From positions 57,018 through 121,017 of the forward strand of contig NZ_JACCPY010000009.1 in the NCBI RefSeq assembly GCF_013426975.1: 64,000 bases of DNA, given 5' to 3'. Positions 53,650-62,849 of the stretch are shown here, piece by piece. The position numbers and the translations under genes were made by a program. Positions within the stretch are counted from its first letter, which is position 1. Every line of letters starts with the position of its first letter. Below the pieces are notes generated by a model. That model saw only the letters and a program-made list of their open reading frames with translations. It was not told the DNA's origin and made no database searches. This DNA comes from Sphaerotilus sulfidivorans. GTDB lineage: Bacteria; Pseudomonadota; Gammaproteobacteria; Burkholderiales; Burkholderiaceae_C.

Positions 53650-55071
53650 ATGGTCGATGTGCTCGTGATCGGCGGCGGCAACGCCGCACTGTGCGCCGCG
53701 CTGATGGCGCGCGAGGCCGGCGCCTCGGTGCTGCTGCTCGAGGCGGCGCCACGCGCCTGGCGCGGCGGCAACTCCAGCCACACCCGCAACCTGCGCTGCA
53801 TGCACGACGCGCCGCAGGACGTGCTGGTCGAGGCCTACCCGGAAGAGGAGTTCTGGCAGGACCTGCTGAAGGTCACCGCCGGCAAGACCGACGAGCACCT
53901 GGCCCGGCTGGTCATCCGCGCCTCGTCGAACTGCCGCGACTGGATGCGCTCGCATGGCGTGCATTTCCAGCCGTCGCTGTCCGGCGCGCTGCACACGGCG
54001 CGCACCAACGCCTTCTTCATGGGCGGCGGCAAGGCGCTGGTCAATGCCTACTACCGCAGCGCCGAGCGGCTGGGCGTGCAGATCCGCTACGAGGCGCCGG
54101 TCGACCGGATCGAGCTGGACGGCGACCGCTTCGTCGCCGCGTGGATCGGTCAGGAGCGCATCGCGGCACGGTCGTGCGTGCTGGCCTGCGGCGGCTTCGA
54201 GTCGGACCGGGGCTGGCTGCGCGAGGCCTGGGGCCAGAACGCCCGCGGCGAGTGGCCGGCGGACAACTTCCTGATCCGCGGCACCCGCTTCAACCAGGGC
54301 ACGCTGCTGCGCGAGATGCTCGCCCACGGCGCGGACCCGATCGGCGACGCCACGCAGGCGCACATGGTCGCCATCGACGCCCGCGCCCCGCTCTACGACG
54401 GCGGCATCTGCACCCGCATCGACTGCGTGTCGCTGGGCGTCGTCGTCAACCGCGAGGCGCAGCGCTTCCACGACGAGGGCGAGGACTTCTGGCCCAAGCG
54501 CTACGCGATCTGGGGCCGGCTCGTCGCCCAGCAGCCGGGCCAGATCGCGCACTGCGTGATCGATGCCAAGGCGATCGGGCGCTTCATGCCCCCGGTCTTT
54601 CCCGGCTGCAAGGCCGACACGCTGCCCGACCTCGCCCGCCAGCTCGGCCTGGACGAAGCCACCTTCATGCAGACCCTCGACGACTACAACCGCGCCTGCC
54701 GCGTCGGCACCTTCGATCACACCCGGCTCGACGACTGCCACACCGAAGGCGTCGCCCCCGCCAAGACCCACTGGGCACGACCGATCGACACGCCGCCCTT
54801 CCACGGCTACACGCTGCGCCCGGGCGTGACCTTCACCTACCTCGGGCTGAAGACCGACGACCAGGCGGCGGTGCATTTCGGTGGTCGGCCGAGCGACAAC
54901 CTGTTCGTGGCCGGCGAGATGATGGCCGGCAACGTGCTCGGCCAGGGCTACACGGCCGGCGTGGGCATGTCGATCGGCACGGCGTTCGGCCGCATCGCCG
55001 GCACATCGGCGGCGCGCAGCGCGCTGGCTGGACGGGGACAACGTCAGGGAGCTGTCCATGCAGACGCTTGA
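53650..55071 (+). CDS. tcuA: FAD-dependent tricarballylate dehydrogenase TcuA
   Basis: A 473-residue flavoprotein of the fumarate reductase/succinate dehydrogenase family. The FAD motif is [20 protein letters not shown] (residues 4-23), with [15 protein letters not shown] near 39-53. FAD and substrate contacts later include [14 protein letters not shown] and the C-terminal [20 protein letters not shown]. TcuA oxidises tricarballylate to cis-aconitate and passes electrons to TcuB. The stop overlaps tcuB by 14 bases. The receptor gene sits 9 bases upstream, so all three are in one operon. The substrate is inferred from the TcuB partner and gene order. Confidence 0.9.
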   Translation: MVDVLVIGGGNAALCAALMAREAGASVLLLEAAPRAWRGGNSSHTRNLRCMHDAPQDVLVEAYPEEEFWQDLLKVTAGKTDEHLARLVIRASSNCRDWMRSHGVHFQPSLSGALHTARTNAFFMGGGKALVNAYYRSAERLGVQIRYEAPVDRIELDGDRFVAAWIGQERIAARSCVLACGGFESDRGWLREAWGQNARGEWPADNFLIRGTRFNQGTLLREMLAHGADPIGDATQAHMVAIDARAPLYDGGICTRIDCVSLGVVVNREAQRFHDEGEDFWPKRYAIWGRLVAQQPGQIAHCVIDAKAIGRFMPPVFPGCKADTLPDLARQLGLDEATFMQTLDDYNRACRVGTFDHTRLDDCHTEGVAPAKTHWARPIDTPPFHGYTLRPGVTFTYLGLKTDDQAAVHFGGRPSDNLFVAGEMMAGNVLGQGYTAGVGMSIGTAFGRIAGTSAARSALAGRGQRQGAVHADA

Positions 55072-56224
55072 GGCACTGACCCGCGACGCGCTGGCGCTCG
55101 GGCGCGGCGAGTTCGTCCCCGCCACGCCGCAGACCGACGAGGTGGCGCGCGTGATGGGCATCTGCAACGCCTGCCGCTACTGCGAGGGCTTCTGCGCGGT
55201 GTTCCCGGCGATGACGCGGCGGCTGGCCTTCGATCCGGCCGACGCGCATTACCTCGCCAACCTCTGCCACAACTGCGGTGCCTGCCTGCACGCCTGCCAG
55301 TACGCGCCACCGCACGAGTTCGCGCTGAACGTGCCGCGGGCGATGGCACAGGTGCGCATGACGACCTATGCCGACCATGCCTGGCCGGCCGCCTTCGGCG
55401 CGCTGTACCGACGCAACGGGCTGACGGTGGCGCTGGCGCTGGCGGCCGGTCTGGCGCTGTTCGGACTGCTGGTGCTGGCGCTGCACGGCCGGCTGTGGCA
55501 TGCCCCGCTGGCTGGCGATTTCTACGCCGTGCTGCCGCACGGGCTGATGGTGGCGCTGTTCGCGCCGGTGTTCGGCTGGGCGGTGCTGGCGCTGGGCATG
55601 GGCGTGCGGCGCTTCTGGCGCGGGGTGACGCCGGGGGGCGAGATGCCGGGCGCAGCGGTGATCGAGGCGACGCACGACGCGCTGCGCCTGCGCTATCTCG
55701 ACGGCGGACACGGCCAGGGCTGCCACGATGCCGACGACCGCACGACCCACTGGCGCCGCCGCTTCCACCATCTGACGGCAGGAGGCTTCGGGCTGTGCTT
55801 CGCCTCCACGACGATCGCCACGCTCTACCACTACCTGCTGGGGCTGCAGGCGCCCTACCCTGTCACCAGCCTGCCGGTGCTGCTCGGAACCGCGGGCGGC
55901 TTCGGGCTGCTGGTCGGGCCGGCCGGACTGCTGTGGCTGAACCTGCGCCGCGACCCGCTGCACGGCGACCCGCGGCAGCGCCCGATGGACCGCGCCTTTC
56001 TGATGCTGCTGTTCCTGGTGAGCCTGACCGGTCTGGCCCTGCTGGCCGGGCGCGAGACCGGCGCGATGGCCGCGCTGCTGGTGGTGCACCTCGGGACGGT
56101 GATGGCGCTGTTCCTGACCTTGCCCTACGGCAAGTTCGCGCACGCGGTCTACCGCGGGGCGGCGCTGCTGAAATATGCGGTGGAGCGGCGCCGACCCGAC
56201 CGGATCGGCCTGGGGGACGCGTGA
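55058..56224 (+). CDS. tcuB: TcuB-type Fe-S / membrane electron transfer protein
   Basis: A 388-residue protein that reoxidises TcuA and hands electrons to the quinone pool. Two Cys clusters for [4Fe-4S] centres are Cys36, 39, 42 and 46 ([11 protein letters not shown]) and Cys70, 73, 76 and 80 ([11 protein letters not shown]). After them come about six membrane helices from residue 120 onward ([20 protein letters not shown], then [20 protein letters not shown]), with His residues suited to bind heme. The gene overlaps tcuA by 14 bases and converges on the ABC transporter gene with 9 bases between stops. The layout matches TcuB/CitB proteins. Confidence 0.92.
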   Translation: MQTLEALTRDALALGRGEFVPATPQTDEVARVMGICNACRYCEGFCAVFPAMTRRLAFDPADAHYLANLCHNCGACLHACQYAPPHEFALNVPRAMAQVRMTTYADHAWPAAFGALYRRNGLTVALALAAGLALFGLLVLALHGRLWHAPLAGDFYAVLPHGLMVALFAPVFGWAVLALGMGVRRFWRGVTPGGEMPGAAVIEATHDALRLRYLDGGHGQGCHDADDRTTHWRRRFHHLTAGGFGLCFASTTIATLYHYLLGLQAPYPVTSLPVLLGTAGGFGLLVGPAGLLWLNLRRDPLHGDPRQRPMDRAFLMLLFLVSLTGLALLAGRETGAMAALLVVHLGTVMALFLTLPYGKFAHAVYRGAALLKYAVERRRPDRIGLGDA

Positions 56225-56233
56225 TCCCGACCC

Positions 56234-58021
56234 TCAGGGCGCGCCCAGCTGCCAGCTGCCGTCGCGCGCCAGCGTCAGCGCCTGGTCGTGGAAGGCCGCC
56301 AGCGTCTCGCGGTGGCCGACGCTGACCAGTACCGTCTGCGGCAGCCCGCTGCGCAGCAGCCGGTACAGGCCGTGCTCCAGACCGGTGTCGGTGGCGGAGG
56401 TGGCCTCGTCGAGGAAGACGATCGCCGGCCGGTTCGCCAGCACCCGGCCGAAGGCCAGACGCTGCTGTTCGCCCGGCGAGAGCACCTGCGACCAGTCCTG
56501 CGCCAGGTCGAGCTGGCGGGCCAGGTGGCCGAGCTGCACCTGCTCGAGGATCTGCGCGGCGCGTGCCGGATCGAGCGACGCGGCCTCGGCCGGATAGGCC
56601 AGCGCCGCCGACAGCGTGCCGATCGGCAGGTAGGGACGCTGCGACAGGAACAGGCAGGCCGAGCCCTGGGGACGGGCGGCCTGCCCGTCCGAGAACGGCC
56701 ACAGGCCGGCGAGCGTGCGCAGCAGCGTCGTCTTGCCCGAGCCCGAGGGGCCGCGGATCAGCAGCGCGCTGCCGGCCGGCAGCGCCAGCGACAGGTCGGC
56801 GGTCAGCACCTGGCCGTCGGGGCGGCGCACCGTCAGATGCTCGATCGTCAGTCCCTGCGCCTGCTCGGCCAGCGCCGGCAGCGCCAGGCGGGACGACGCG
56901 CGCACGTTCTGCTCGAAACCGCTCAGGCGCTCGAGCACCGCGCGGTAGCCGGCGAAGCTGTCGTAGGAGGTGCGGAAGAAGGACAGCGCCTCCTCGACCT
57001 GGCCGAAGGCCTGGCTGGTCTGCATCACGTCGCCGAGCTTGATCGTGCCGGCAAACAGGCGCGGCGCCTGGATGATGAAGGGGAAGACCACCGCGATCTG
57101 GCTGATCGTCAGGTTGTAGCCGTCGAACTTCAGCGTGCGCCACAGCGTGTCCCAGGCGTTGCCGATGACCGCGGCGAAGCTCGCCAGCAGGCCGCGGCGC
57201 TCGACCGCCTCGCCGCGGTAGAGCGCGATGCTCTCGCCGTACTCGCGCAGGCGCACCAGCAGGTAGCGGTAGTTCGCGGTCAGCTTCTCGTTCATGAAGT
57301 TCAGCCCGATCAGCGGCCGGCCGATCCAGAACGCGAACACCGACGCGCCGATCACGTACAGATAGACCAGGAACACCATCGCGCGCGGAATCTCGGTGCC
57401 GGCCACCGTCATCGGCGCCGAGAGATTCCACAGGATGCCGGTGAACTCGTACATCGACACCACCGCGCCGACCAGGCCCATCGACAGCGCCAGCGTGGTC
57501 GTCACCAGCGTGGTCACGTCCTGCTGGATGCGCTGGTCGGGGTTGTCGACGGCCGGCTCGGCAAAGCGGCCGAGGTAGTAGGACTGGCCCTGCAGCCACT
57601 CGCCGACGGTGCGGTCATTGAGCCACTGGCGCCAGTGGATGGTGAAGGCGCCGCGGATGTAGCTGCTGAGCACCGCACGCACCACATGGATCGTCGCCAG
57701 GATGCCGAAGAGCTGCATGCCGAACCAGAAGCCCTTCTGGTCGAGCGCCTGCAGCGCGCTGTAGAACTCGTTGTACCAGTACGAGAACACCACGTTCATG
57801 CGCACCGTGAACAGCACGAACAGCAGCATCAGCGCCACGCCGCCGAGCGGCCGCCAGGAGCGCCGCGGCGAGAAGTAGGCCCCGGTGAGCGACCAGAACT
57901 GCCGCCCCCACACCGTCGCTCGCGCCAGCAGCGCCATCACCGCGACGAAGACCACCAGCGTGATCGCGTAGGCCTTGGCCACCCAGATCGCGCTGTTCAG
58001 AAGTTCCTGGTTCCAGTTCAT
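56234..58021 (-). CDS. ABC transporter permease-ATPase of the YddA/SbmA-BacA-like family
   Basis: A 595-residue half-transporter. The N-terminal membrane domain (about 1-330) has six hydrophobic segments and the block FTIHWRQWLNDRTVGEWLQG, plus VDNPDQRIQQDV, which marks the SbmA/YddA/ABCD family. The ATPase domain (about 380-595) has Walker A GPSGSGKTTLLRTLAG, signature VLSPGEQQRLAFGRVLANRP and Walker B IVFLDEATSATD. It should work as a homodimer in the inner membrane. The substrate is unknown; relatives import peptides or move hydrophobic compounds. A terminator separates it from ppa upstream. Confidence 0.9.
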   Translation of the reverse strand: MNWNQELLNSAIWVAKAYAITLVVFVAVMALLARATVWGRQFWSLTGAYFSPRRSWRPLGGVALMLLFVLFTVRMNVVFSYWYNEFYSALQALDQKGFWFGMQLFGILATIHVVRAVLSSYIRGAFTIHWRQWLNDRTVGEWLQGQSYYLGRFAEPAVDNPDQRIQQDVTTLVTTTLALSMGLVGAVVSMYEFTGILWNLSAPMTVAGTEIPRAMVFLVYLYVIGASVFAFWIGRPLIGLNFMNEKLTANYRYLLVRLREYGESIALYRGEAVERRGLLASFAAVIGNAWDTLWRTLKFDGYNLTISQIAVVFPFIIQAPRLFAGTIKLGDVMQTSQAFGQVEEALSFFRTSYDSFAGYRAVLERLSGFEQNVRASSRLALPALAEQAQGLTIEHLTVRRPDGQVLTADLSLALPAGSALLIRGPSGSGKTTLLRTLAGLWPFSDGQAARPQGSACLFLSQRPYLPIGTLSAALAYPAEAASLDPARAAQILEQVQLGHLARQLDLAQDWSQVLSPGEQQRLAFGRVLANRPAIVFLDEATSATDTGLEHGLYRLLRSGLPQTVLVSVGHRETLAAFHDQALTLARDGSWQLGAP

Positions 58022-58039
58022 GCGCCTAGTCTACGGGCG

Positions 58040-58065
58040 AAAAAAAGGGAGCCCGGCGGGCTCCC
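58040..58065 (-). terminator. Rho-independent terminator after ppa
   Basis: On the minus strand GGGAGCCC/GGGCTCCC (58047-58054 and 58058-58065) form an 8-bp stem with a 3-base loop, followed by seven T residues (complement of the A-run at 58040-58046). It lies 28 bases after the ppa stop. Confidence 0.85.
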
Positions 58066-58092
58066 CTTCTTCGCGGCGAGGCGCTCAGGCCA

Positions 58093-58617
58093 TCACTTGG
58101 CGGCCAGACGCTCGACGCCGCTGCTGATCTCGGCACGGGCGGCTTCGGCATCGGCCCAGCCGGTGACCTTGACCCACTTGCCCTTCTCCAGATCCTTGTA
58201 GTGTTCGAAGAAGTGCTGGATGCGCGCCAGGATCAGCGGATCGACGTCGGCGTGCGACTTGATGCCGGCGTAGGTCGGCAGGATCTTCTCGGTCGGCACG
58301 GCCAGCACCTTGGCGTCCTGGCCCGACTCGTCTTCCATGTTCAGCACGCCGATGGCGCGGCAGGGCACGACCGAGCCCGGCACCAGCGGGAAGGGCGTCA
58401 GCACCAGCACGTCGACCGGGTCACCGTCGAGCGACAGGGTCTGCGGCACATAGCCGTAGTTGCACGGGTAGTGCATCGCGGTGCCCATGAAACGGTCCAC
58501 GAACAGCGCGCCGGTTTCCTTGTCGACTTCGTACTTGACAGGGTCGGAGTTCGCCGGGATCTCGATGATCACGTTGAACTTGTCGGCGGTGCCGGGGGGG
58601 ACGTTGAGCAGGCTCAT
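58093..58617 (-). CDS. ppa: Inorganic pyrophosphatase Ppa (family I)
   Basis: A 174-residue cytoplasmic enzyme that hydrolyses pyrophosphate and so pulls biosynthetic reactions forward. The active-site signature [15 protein letters not shown] is visible near residues 65-80, along with [13 protein letters not shown] just before it, and [16 protein letters not shown] near residue 30. The size matches the hexameric bacterial type. The start at 58617 has a Shine-Dalgarno-poor leader. A terminator follows. Upstream is a 399-base gene-free control region shared with the divergent phaZ. Confidence 0.97.
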   Translation of the reverse strand: MSLLNVPPGTADKFNVIIEIPANSDPVKYEVDKETGALFVDRFMGTAMHYPCNYGYVPQTLSLDGDPVDVLVLTPFPLVPGSVVPCRAIGVLNMEDESGQDAKVLAVPTEKILPTYAGIKSHADVDPLILARIQHFFEHYKDLEKGKWVKVTGWADAEAARAEISSGVERLAAK

Positions 58618-59016
58618 GAGGTGGTTCCGGAAGTGTTGAATGAATGGGAAAGCCGAAAAGCCGTCGCGATTCTACGGGGCGCGCTTGCGTCGGCCTTGCG
58701 CCCGACGCGCAGGTCGTGGCGTCGTCGAACAGCATCGAACAGGCCAGCGGCCCGAAGACGTTGCGGCATCGCAACATCCGACCCACCGACCGGCCGCACT
58801 GTCCCGCAATGGAACAGCCAAGGTACCTGACAGACCTCATCCGGGGCCGAATGCCGGGAGGATGCCGCTGTAATTACGGGAATTGCCCGGTTGCCCCGCC
58901 TTGATCCTGCGCAGGATGATGCTGCGCAGCAATGCGGGCAAGCGTAGAATGCTGCACTGCAACATGAGCGGCTCGCCGCCCTGCCCCAGCCCCCACCGGA
59001 TGCCCGAGGAATCGCG
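58618..59016. other. Gene-free control region between ppa and phaZ
   Basis: This 399-base stretch holds no convincing gene. A short open frame at 58644-58904 on the plus strand has no ribosome site and biased composition and is rejected. GTTGCG (58760-58765) and CGCAAC (58770-58775) form a perfect inverted repeat with a 4-base spacer. The right part holds the phaZ promoter palindromes listed separately. Confidence 0.6.
58904..58964 (+). promoter_or_regulatory. phaZ promoter with three TGC/GCA palindromes (PhaR-like operators)
   Basis: ATCCTGCGCAGGAT (58904-58917) and TGCTGCGCAGCA (58920-58931) are perfect palindromes whose centres are 15 bases apart and share the core CTGCGCAG. A TAGAAT -10 hexamer lies at 58945-58950, with no good -35. 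TGCTGCACTGCAACA (58950-58964), a near-perfect palindrome, covers the expected start of transcription, as a repressor site would. Confidence 0.55.
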
Positions 59017-60483
59017 ATGCTCTATCAGTTCTACGAAACCCAGCGCGCTCTGCTGAGCCCGTTCGCGGAGTTCGCCAGCGCCACCGCCAAGCTCTACAGC
59101 CATCCGCTGTCACCGTTTGCCCAGGCCCCCGGCTCCGAGCGCATGGCTGCCGGCTTCGACCTGCTTCACCGTCTGACCAAGGAATACGAGAAGCCGGCCT
59201 TCGGCATCACCGCGGTCAAGGTCGACGGCATCGACGTGGCCGTCCAGGAACAGGTGGTCGAGAATCGCCCCTTCTGCCGCCTGCTGCGCTTCAAGCGCTA
59301 CACCGACAATGCGCAGATGCTCGAGCGCATGCGTGCGCAGCCGATCGTGCTGGTGGTGGCGCCGCTGTCGGGCCACCACTCGACGCTGCTGCGCGACACG
59401 GTGCGCACGCTGCTGCAGGACCACAAGGTCTACATCACCGACTGGGTCGACGCCCGCATGGTGCCGATGGAGGCCGGCAGCTTCCACCTGGCCGACTACA
59501 TCGCCTACGTGCAGGACTTCATCCGCCTGCTCGGCCCCGAGGTCAACGTGATCTCGGTCTGCCAGCCCACCGTGCCGGTGCTGGCGGCGATCTCGCTGAT
59601 GGCCTCGCGCGGCGAGACCACCCCGCGCACGATGACGATGATGGGCGGCCCGATCGACGCCCGAAAGAGCCCGACCGCGGTCAACAACCTGGCGATGAAC
59701 CGCAACATCGAGTGGTTCGAGCACAACGTGATCTACCGCGTGCCGCAGAACTTCCCCGGCGCCGGCCGGCGCGTCTACCCGGGCTTCATGCAGCACACCG
59801 GCTTCGTCGCGATGAACCCGGACCGCCACGCCAACTCGCACTGGGACTATTTCCTGGACCTGGTGCGCGGCGACGACGACAGCGCCGAGGCGCATCGCCA
59901 GTTCTATGACGAGTACAACGCGGTGCTCGACATGGACGCCAACTACTACCTCGAGACGATCCGCACCGTCTTCCAGGACTTCTCGCTGGTCTACGGCACC
60001 TGGGTGGTCAACGGCGAGCCGGTGCGGCCGCAGGACATCCGCACCACCGCGCTGCTGACGGTCGAGGGCGAGCTCGACGACATTTCCGGCGCCGGCCAGA
60101 CCGAGGCCGCACACGGCCTGTGCAGCGGCATTCCGGCAGAGCGCCGCGAGCACTACATCGTCAAGGGCGCCGGCCACTACGGCATCTTCTCCGGCCGCCG
60201 CTGGCGCGAGATGGCCTATCCGGAAGTGCGCAAGTTCATCCTCGAGCATCAGGCGCCGATGAAGGCGCCGACGGTGCAGGCCGAGCCGGCCGAGGTCGCA
60301 CCGGCAGTCAGCGCCGAAGCACCTGTGGTCGAGGCCGTCTCGACGGTGGACGCCGACGCAGCAGCCGTCACGCAGACGACGGAACCCGTCGATGCGCCGG
60401 AAACCTCGACCGAAGCCTCGGTCGAGGAAGCGCCCGCAGCTGCCGCACCGGCCGCGCCGCGCCGCGGCAAGTCCCGCCGCTGA
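59017..60483 (+). CDS. phaZ: Intracellular polyhydroxyalkanoate depolymerase PhaZ
   Basis: A 488-residue protein matching the Ralstonia-type intracellular PHB depolymerase family, which releases 3-hydroxybutyrate units from native storage granules. The nucleophile is a Cys in place of Ser: Cys182 in [14 protein letters not shown]. The core ends near residue 415. After it comes an extension of about 70 residues, rich in Ala, Pro, Glu and Val, closing with the basic tail RRGKSRR. The ATG at 59017 gives the typical start [20 protein letters not shown]. Its promoter carries PhaR-like palindromes. PHA synthase and phasin genes are not in the window. Confidence 0.92.
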   Translation: MLYQFYETQRALLSPFAEFASATAKLYSHPLSPFAQAPGSERMAAGFDLLHRLTKEYEKPAFGITAVKVDGIDVAVQEQVVENRPFCRLLRFKRYTDNAQMLERMRAQPIVLVVAPLSGHHSTLLRDTVRTLLQDHKVYITDWVDARMVPMEAGSFHLADYIAYVQDFIRLLGPEVNVISVCQPTVPVLAAISLMASRGETTPRTMTMMGGPIDARKSPTAVNNLAMNRNIEWFEHNVIYRVPQNFPGAGRRVYPGFMQHTGFVAMNPDRHANSHWDYFLDLVRGDDDSAEAHRQFYDEYNAVLDMDANYYLETIRTVFQDFSLVYGTWVVNGEPVRPQDIRTTALLTVEGELDDISGAGQTEAAHGLCSGIPAERREHYIVKGAGHYGIFSGRRWREMAYPEVRKFILEHQAPMKAPTVQAEPAEVAPAVSAEAPVVEAVSTVDADAAAVTQTTEPVDAPETSTEASVEEAPAAAAPAAPRRGKSRR

Positions 60484-60541
60484 GTCCAGGGGATGGACGG
60501 GTGACGGACAATCGCGGTTTTTCCCGCGCCTGTCCGCCGCC

Positions 60542-61204
60542 ATGCCGCCGCCCTCTCTCGCCGATCTGATCGATGACCTGCTGCCGCAGACCCAGTGCAC
60601 CCGCTGCGGCCAGCCCGACTGCCGCGCCTATGCCGAAGCGGTGGCCGCAGGCACGATGGACATCAACCGCTGCCCGCCCGGCGGACGGGAAGGCATCGTC
60701 CGGCTGGCTGCACTGACCGGCCGGCCCGTGCAGCCGCTCGATCCCGAGTGCGGCATCGACGGCCCGCTCACGGTGGCGGTCATCGACGAGGCCTGGTGCA
60801 TCGGCTGCACACTGTGCATCAAGGCCTGCCCGGTCGACTGCATCAGCGGCACGAACAAGCACATGCACACCGTCATCGAGGCCGACTGCACCGGCTGCGA
60901 GCTGTGCCTGCCAGCCTGCCCGGTCGACTGCATCTCGCTCGAGGTGGTCACGCCCGGGCGCAGCGGCTGGCAGGCCTGGACCCCGGAGCAGGCCGGTGCG
61001 GCACGTCAGCGCTACCAGGAGCGCAACGCGCGCCGCCAGCGCGCCGCCAGCCAGCAGGCCGAACGCCTCGAGCACAAGGCCCGGCACAAGCTCGAGCATC
61101 TGGCCGATCTGACCCGCAACACCGAGGTTCCCGGCGAGATCGACCGCAAGCGCGCGGTCATCGAAGCGGCCATGGCACGGGCGCGTTTGCAACGCTCGAA
61201 ATGA
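60542..61204 (+). CDS. rsxB: RnfB/RsxB-type ferredoxin
   Basis: A 220-residue iron-sulfur protein. The N-terminal Fe-S domain has [15 protein letters not shown] and a later Cys in NRCPPGG, which form the RnfB-type four-Cys cluster. Two classic [4Fe-4S] ferredoxin motifs follow: [15 protein letters not shown] and [15 protein letters not shown] (about residues 86-130). A Gln/Arg-rich helical tail ends the protein. Unlike full RnfB it lacks the N-terminal membrane helix, and none of the other rnf/rsx genes is adjacent, so it is a free-standing version as seen in other betaproteobacteria. The redox partner is unknown. tRNA-Ala follows. Confidence 0.87.
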   Translation: MPPPSLADLIDDLLPQTQCTRCGQPDCRAYAEAVAAGTMDINRCPPGGREGIVRLAALTGRPVQPLDPECGIDGPLTVAVIDEAWCIGCTLCIKACPVDCISGTNKHMHTVIEADCTGCELCLPACPVDCISLEVVTPGRSGWQAWTPEQAGAARQRYQERNARRQRAASQQAERLEHKARHKLEHLADLTRNTEVPGEIDRKRAVIEAAMARARLQRSK

Positions 61205-61216
61205 TCGTGCTAGAAT
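61187..61216 (+). promoter_or_regulatory. Probable sigma-70 promoter of tRNA-Ala
   Basis: TTGCAA (61187-61192) and TAGAAT (61211-61216) are separated by 18 bases, and the mature tRNA begins 14 bases after the -10 box. The -35 box lies inside the last codons of the RsxB gene. Confidence 0.6.
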
Positions 61217-61229
61217 TGCATTCTGCGTT

Positions 61230-61305
<76 letters not shown>

Positions 61306-61347
61306 ACAAACTATCCAAAGACTTCCAGCAAAGTCCAAGGAACATGG

Positions 61348-61385
61348 AAAAGCCCTAGAGAATCAACCCTCTAGGGCTTTTTTCT
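61348..61385 (+). terminator. Strong Rho-independent terminator after tRNA-Ala
   Basis: AAAAGCCCTAGAG (61348-61360) pairs with CTCTAGGGCTTTT (61369-61381) over 13 bases with an 8-base loop, and the T-run continues into TTTCTT. It lies 43 bases after the tRNA and insulates the integrase gene from tRNA transcription. Confidence 0.93.
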
Positions 61386-61430
61386 TGTCCAAGGCGGTGC
61401 GCTTGGTTCCGTCGTTGTCCGGGCCTGTCC

Positions 61431-61489
61431 TGCAAGAACATTTGCAAGAACTCCACAATGGGAGGAACTTCAAAGGAAAAGTTCTTGCA
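61431..61489. repeat. Three copies of TGCAAGAAC around the integrase start
   Basis: TGCAAGAAC occurs at 61431-61439 and 61443-61451 as direct repeats starting 12 bases apart, and as its inverse complement GTTCTTGCA at 61481-61489, overlapping the first base of the integrase ATG. The arrangement suggests integrase arm-type or excisionase sites, or an operator that shuts off the integrase gene. Confidence 0.6.
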
Positions 61490-62778
61490 TGGCTAGGAAC
61501 CTCATTTCATCGGACACCACGATTCGCAGCATCAAGCCGGGCGACCCACGCAAGCGACTGAACGACGGCGAGGGGCTGCACCTGCTGCTGTTCGTGAAGG
61601 GGGGCGCCCACGGCTGGCGGATGGCGTACACATACGCGGGGCGGCGGAACGTCCTCAGTCTTGGCACCTACCCGGACACGACGCTTTCGGGCGCCCGCAA
61701 GAAGGCAGACGAAGCGCGGCGACTGCTGGCGGAAGGAATCGACCCGAGCGCGGCACGCAAGCAAGCCAAGACCGCCAACGCGCAAGCGCTGGAAGAAGTG
61801 CGCCGGGCAGACGAAGGGCTTCCACCGCTGGGAAGCTTTGAAGAGGTGGCGCGTTCCTGGTTCGATGTACAGCACGGCGACTGGGCGGCGACCTACGCTG
61901 ACAAGGTGATTCGACGCCTTGAGCTGTACGTTTTCCCCTACATCGGGCGGCGCCCTGTCGGCGAGATCACCCCGCCTGAGCTGCTGGCCGTACTGCGCCG
62001 ACTGGAGGCCCGCGGCGTGGTCGAGACGGCGCACCGTGTCCGGGACACCTGTTCTCAGGTGTTCCGGTTCGCAGTGGCTGAAGGTCGAGTAACCAGCGAC
62101 CCGGCCCGCGACCTGGCAGGCGCCTTGAGAACGCACCAGACGAAACACATTCCCGCCATCACCGACCCGGCCCGCTTCGGCGAGCTGTTGCGGGCGATCG
62201 ACGGATACCGCGGCATCCCGGCGACACGCGAGGGGCTGAAGCTGGCCGCGCTGCTGTTCCTTCGGCCTGGTGCTGAACTGCGGGCGGCGGAGTGGTCAGA
62301 GTTCGACCTTGACGCCGCGCTGTGGTCTGTGCCGGCCAGTCGGATGAAGCGGCGCAAGCATGCCAAGGAGAACGGTCCCCCTCACCTGGTCCCCCTGCCG
62401 CGTCAGGCCGTCGAGATCCTGCGGGAGCTGCACCGCCTGACAGGTCATCAGCAGTTCGTGTTTCAGGGGGTGCGGGATCGGTCCAAGACGATCAGTGAAA
62501 ACACCCTGAACGCGGCCCTGTCCGCGCTGGGCTTCGCCCCGGATGAAATGCGGATGCACGGGTTCCGTGCTGCGGCACGCACGATGCTGGCCGAACGGCT
62601 GAACTTCGATGACAAGGTGATCGAGGCACAGCTAGCCCATGCTGTGCCGGATGCGCTGGGGCGTGCCTACAACAGGACGCAGTTCTTCGAGCAGCGCCGG
62701 GCGATGCTGCAGGCGTGGGCGGACTACCTGGACACGCTGCGCACGGGGGCGCAGGTGATACCGATCCGGGCAGCCTGA
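61489..62778 (+). CDS. Tyrosine-recombinase integrase (P4/DUF4102 type)
   Basis: A 429-residue integrase. The N-terminal DUF4102 arm-binding domain shows RLNDGEGLHLLLFVKGGAHG and WRMAYTYAGRRNVLSLGTYP (residues 20-65). A core-binding SAM-like domain follows at about 115-205. The catalytic domain has the second box HGFRAAARTMLAER (His and Arg), then QLAHAVPDALGRAYNRTQFF with the His and the nucleophilic Tyr. The first Arg box reads FLRPGAELRAAEWSEFD and contains one residue more than the usual RPGELR. The start at 61489 overlaps a 9-mer repeat. It reads away from tRNA-Ala, its likely target. Confidence 0.93.
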   Translation: MARNLISSDTTIRSIKPGDPRKRLNDGEGLHLLLFVKGGAHGWRMAYTYAGRRNVLSLGTYPDTTLSGARKKADEARRLLAEGIDPSAARKQAKTANAQALEEVRRADEGLPPLGSFEEVARSWFDVQHGDWAATYADKVIRRLELYVFPYIGRRPVGEITPPELLAVLRRLEARGVVETAHRVRDTCSQVFRFAVAEGRVTSDPARDLAGALRTHQTKHIPAITDPARFGELLRAIDGYRGIPATREGLKLAALLFLRPGAELRAAEWSEFDLDAALWSVPASRMKRRKHAKENGPPHLVPLPRQAVEILRELHRLTGHQQFVFQGVRDRSKTISENTLNAALSALGFAPDEMRMHGFRAAARTMLAERLNFDDKVIEAQLAHAVPDALGRAYNRTQFFEQRRAMLQAWADYLDTLRTGAQVIPIRAA

Positions 62779-62849
62779 AGCCCCGCCCTTCCCTGGTGCC
62801 TGACTGGCGCCGCACCCTGCGGCTGTGACCTGCCGCACTGGCCGCACAC

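Noticed and set aside
58644..58904. Small plus-strand open frame in the ppa-phaZ gap
   Set aside because: No ribosome site, atypical composition, and it overlaps the phaZ promoter palindromes.
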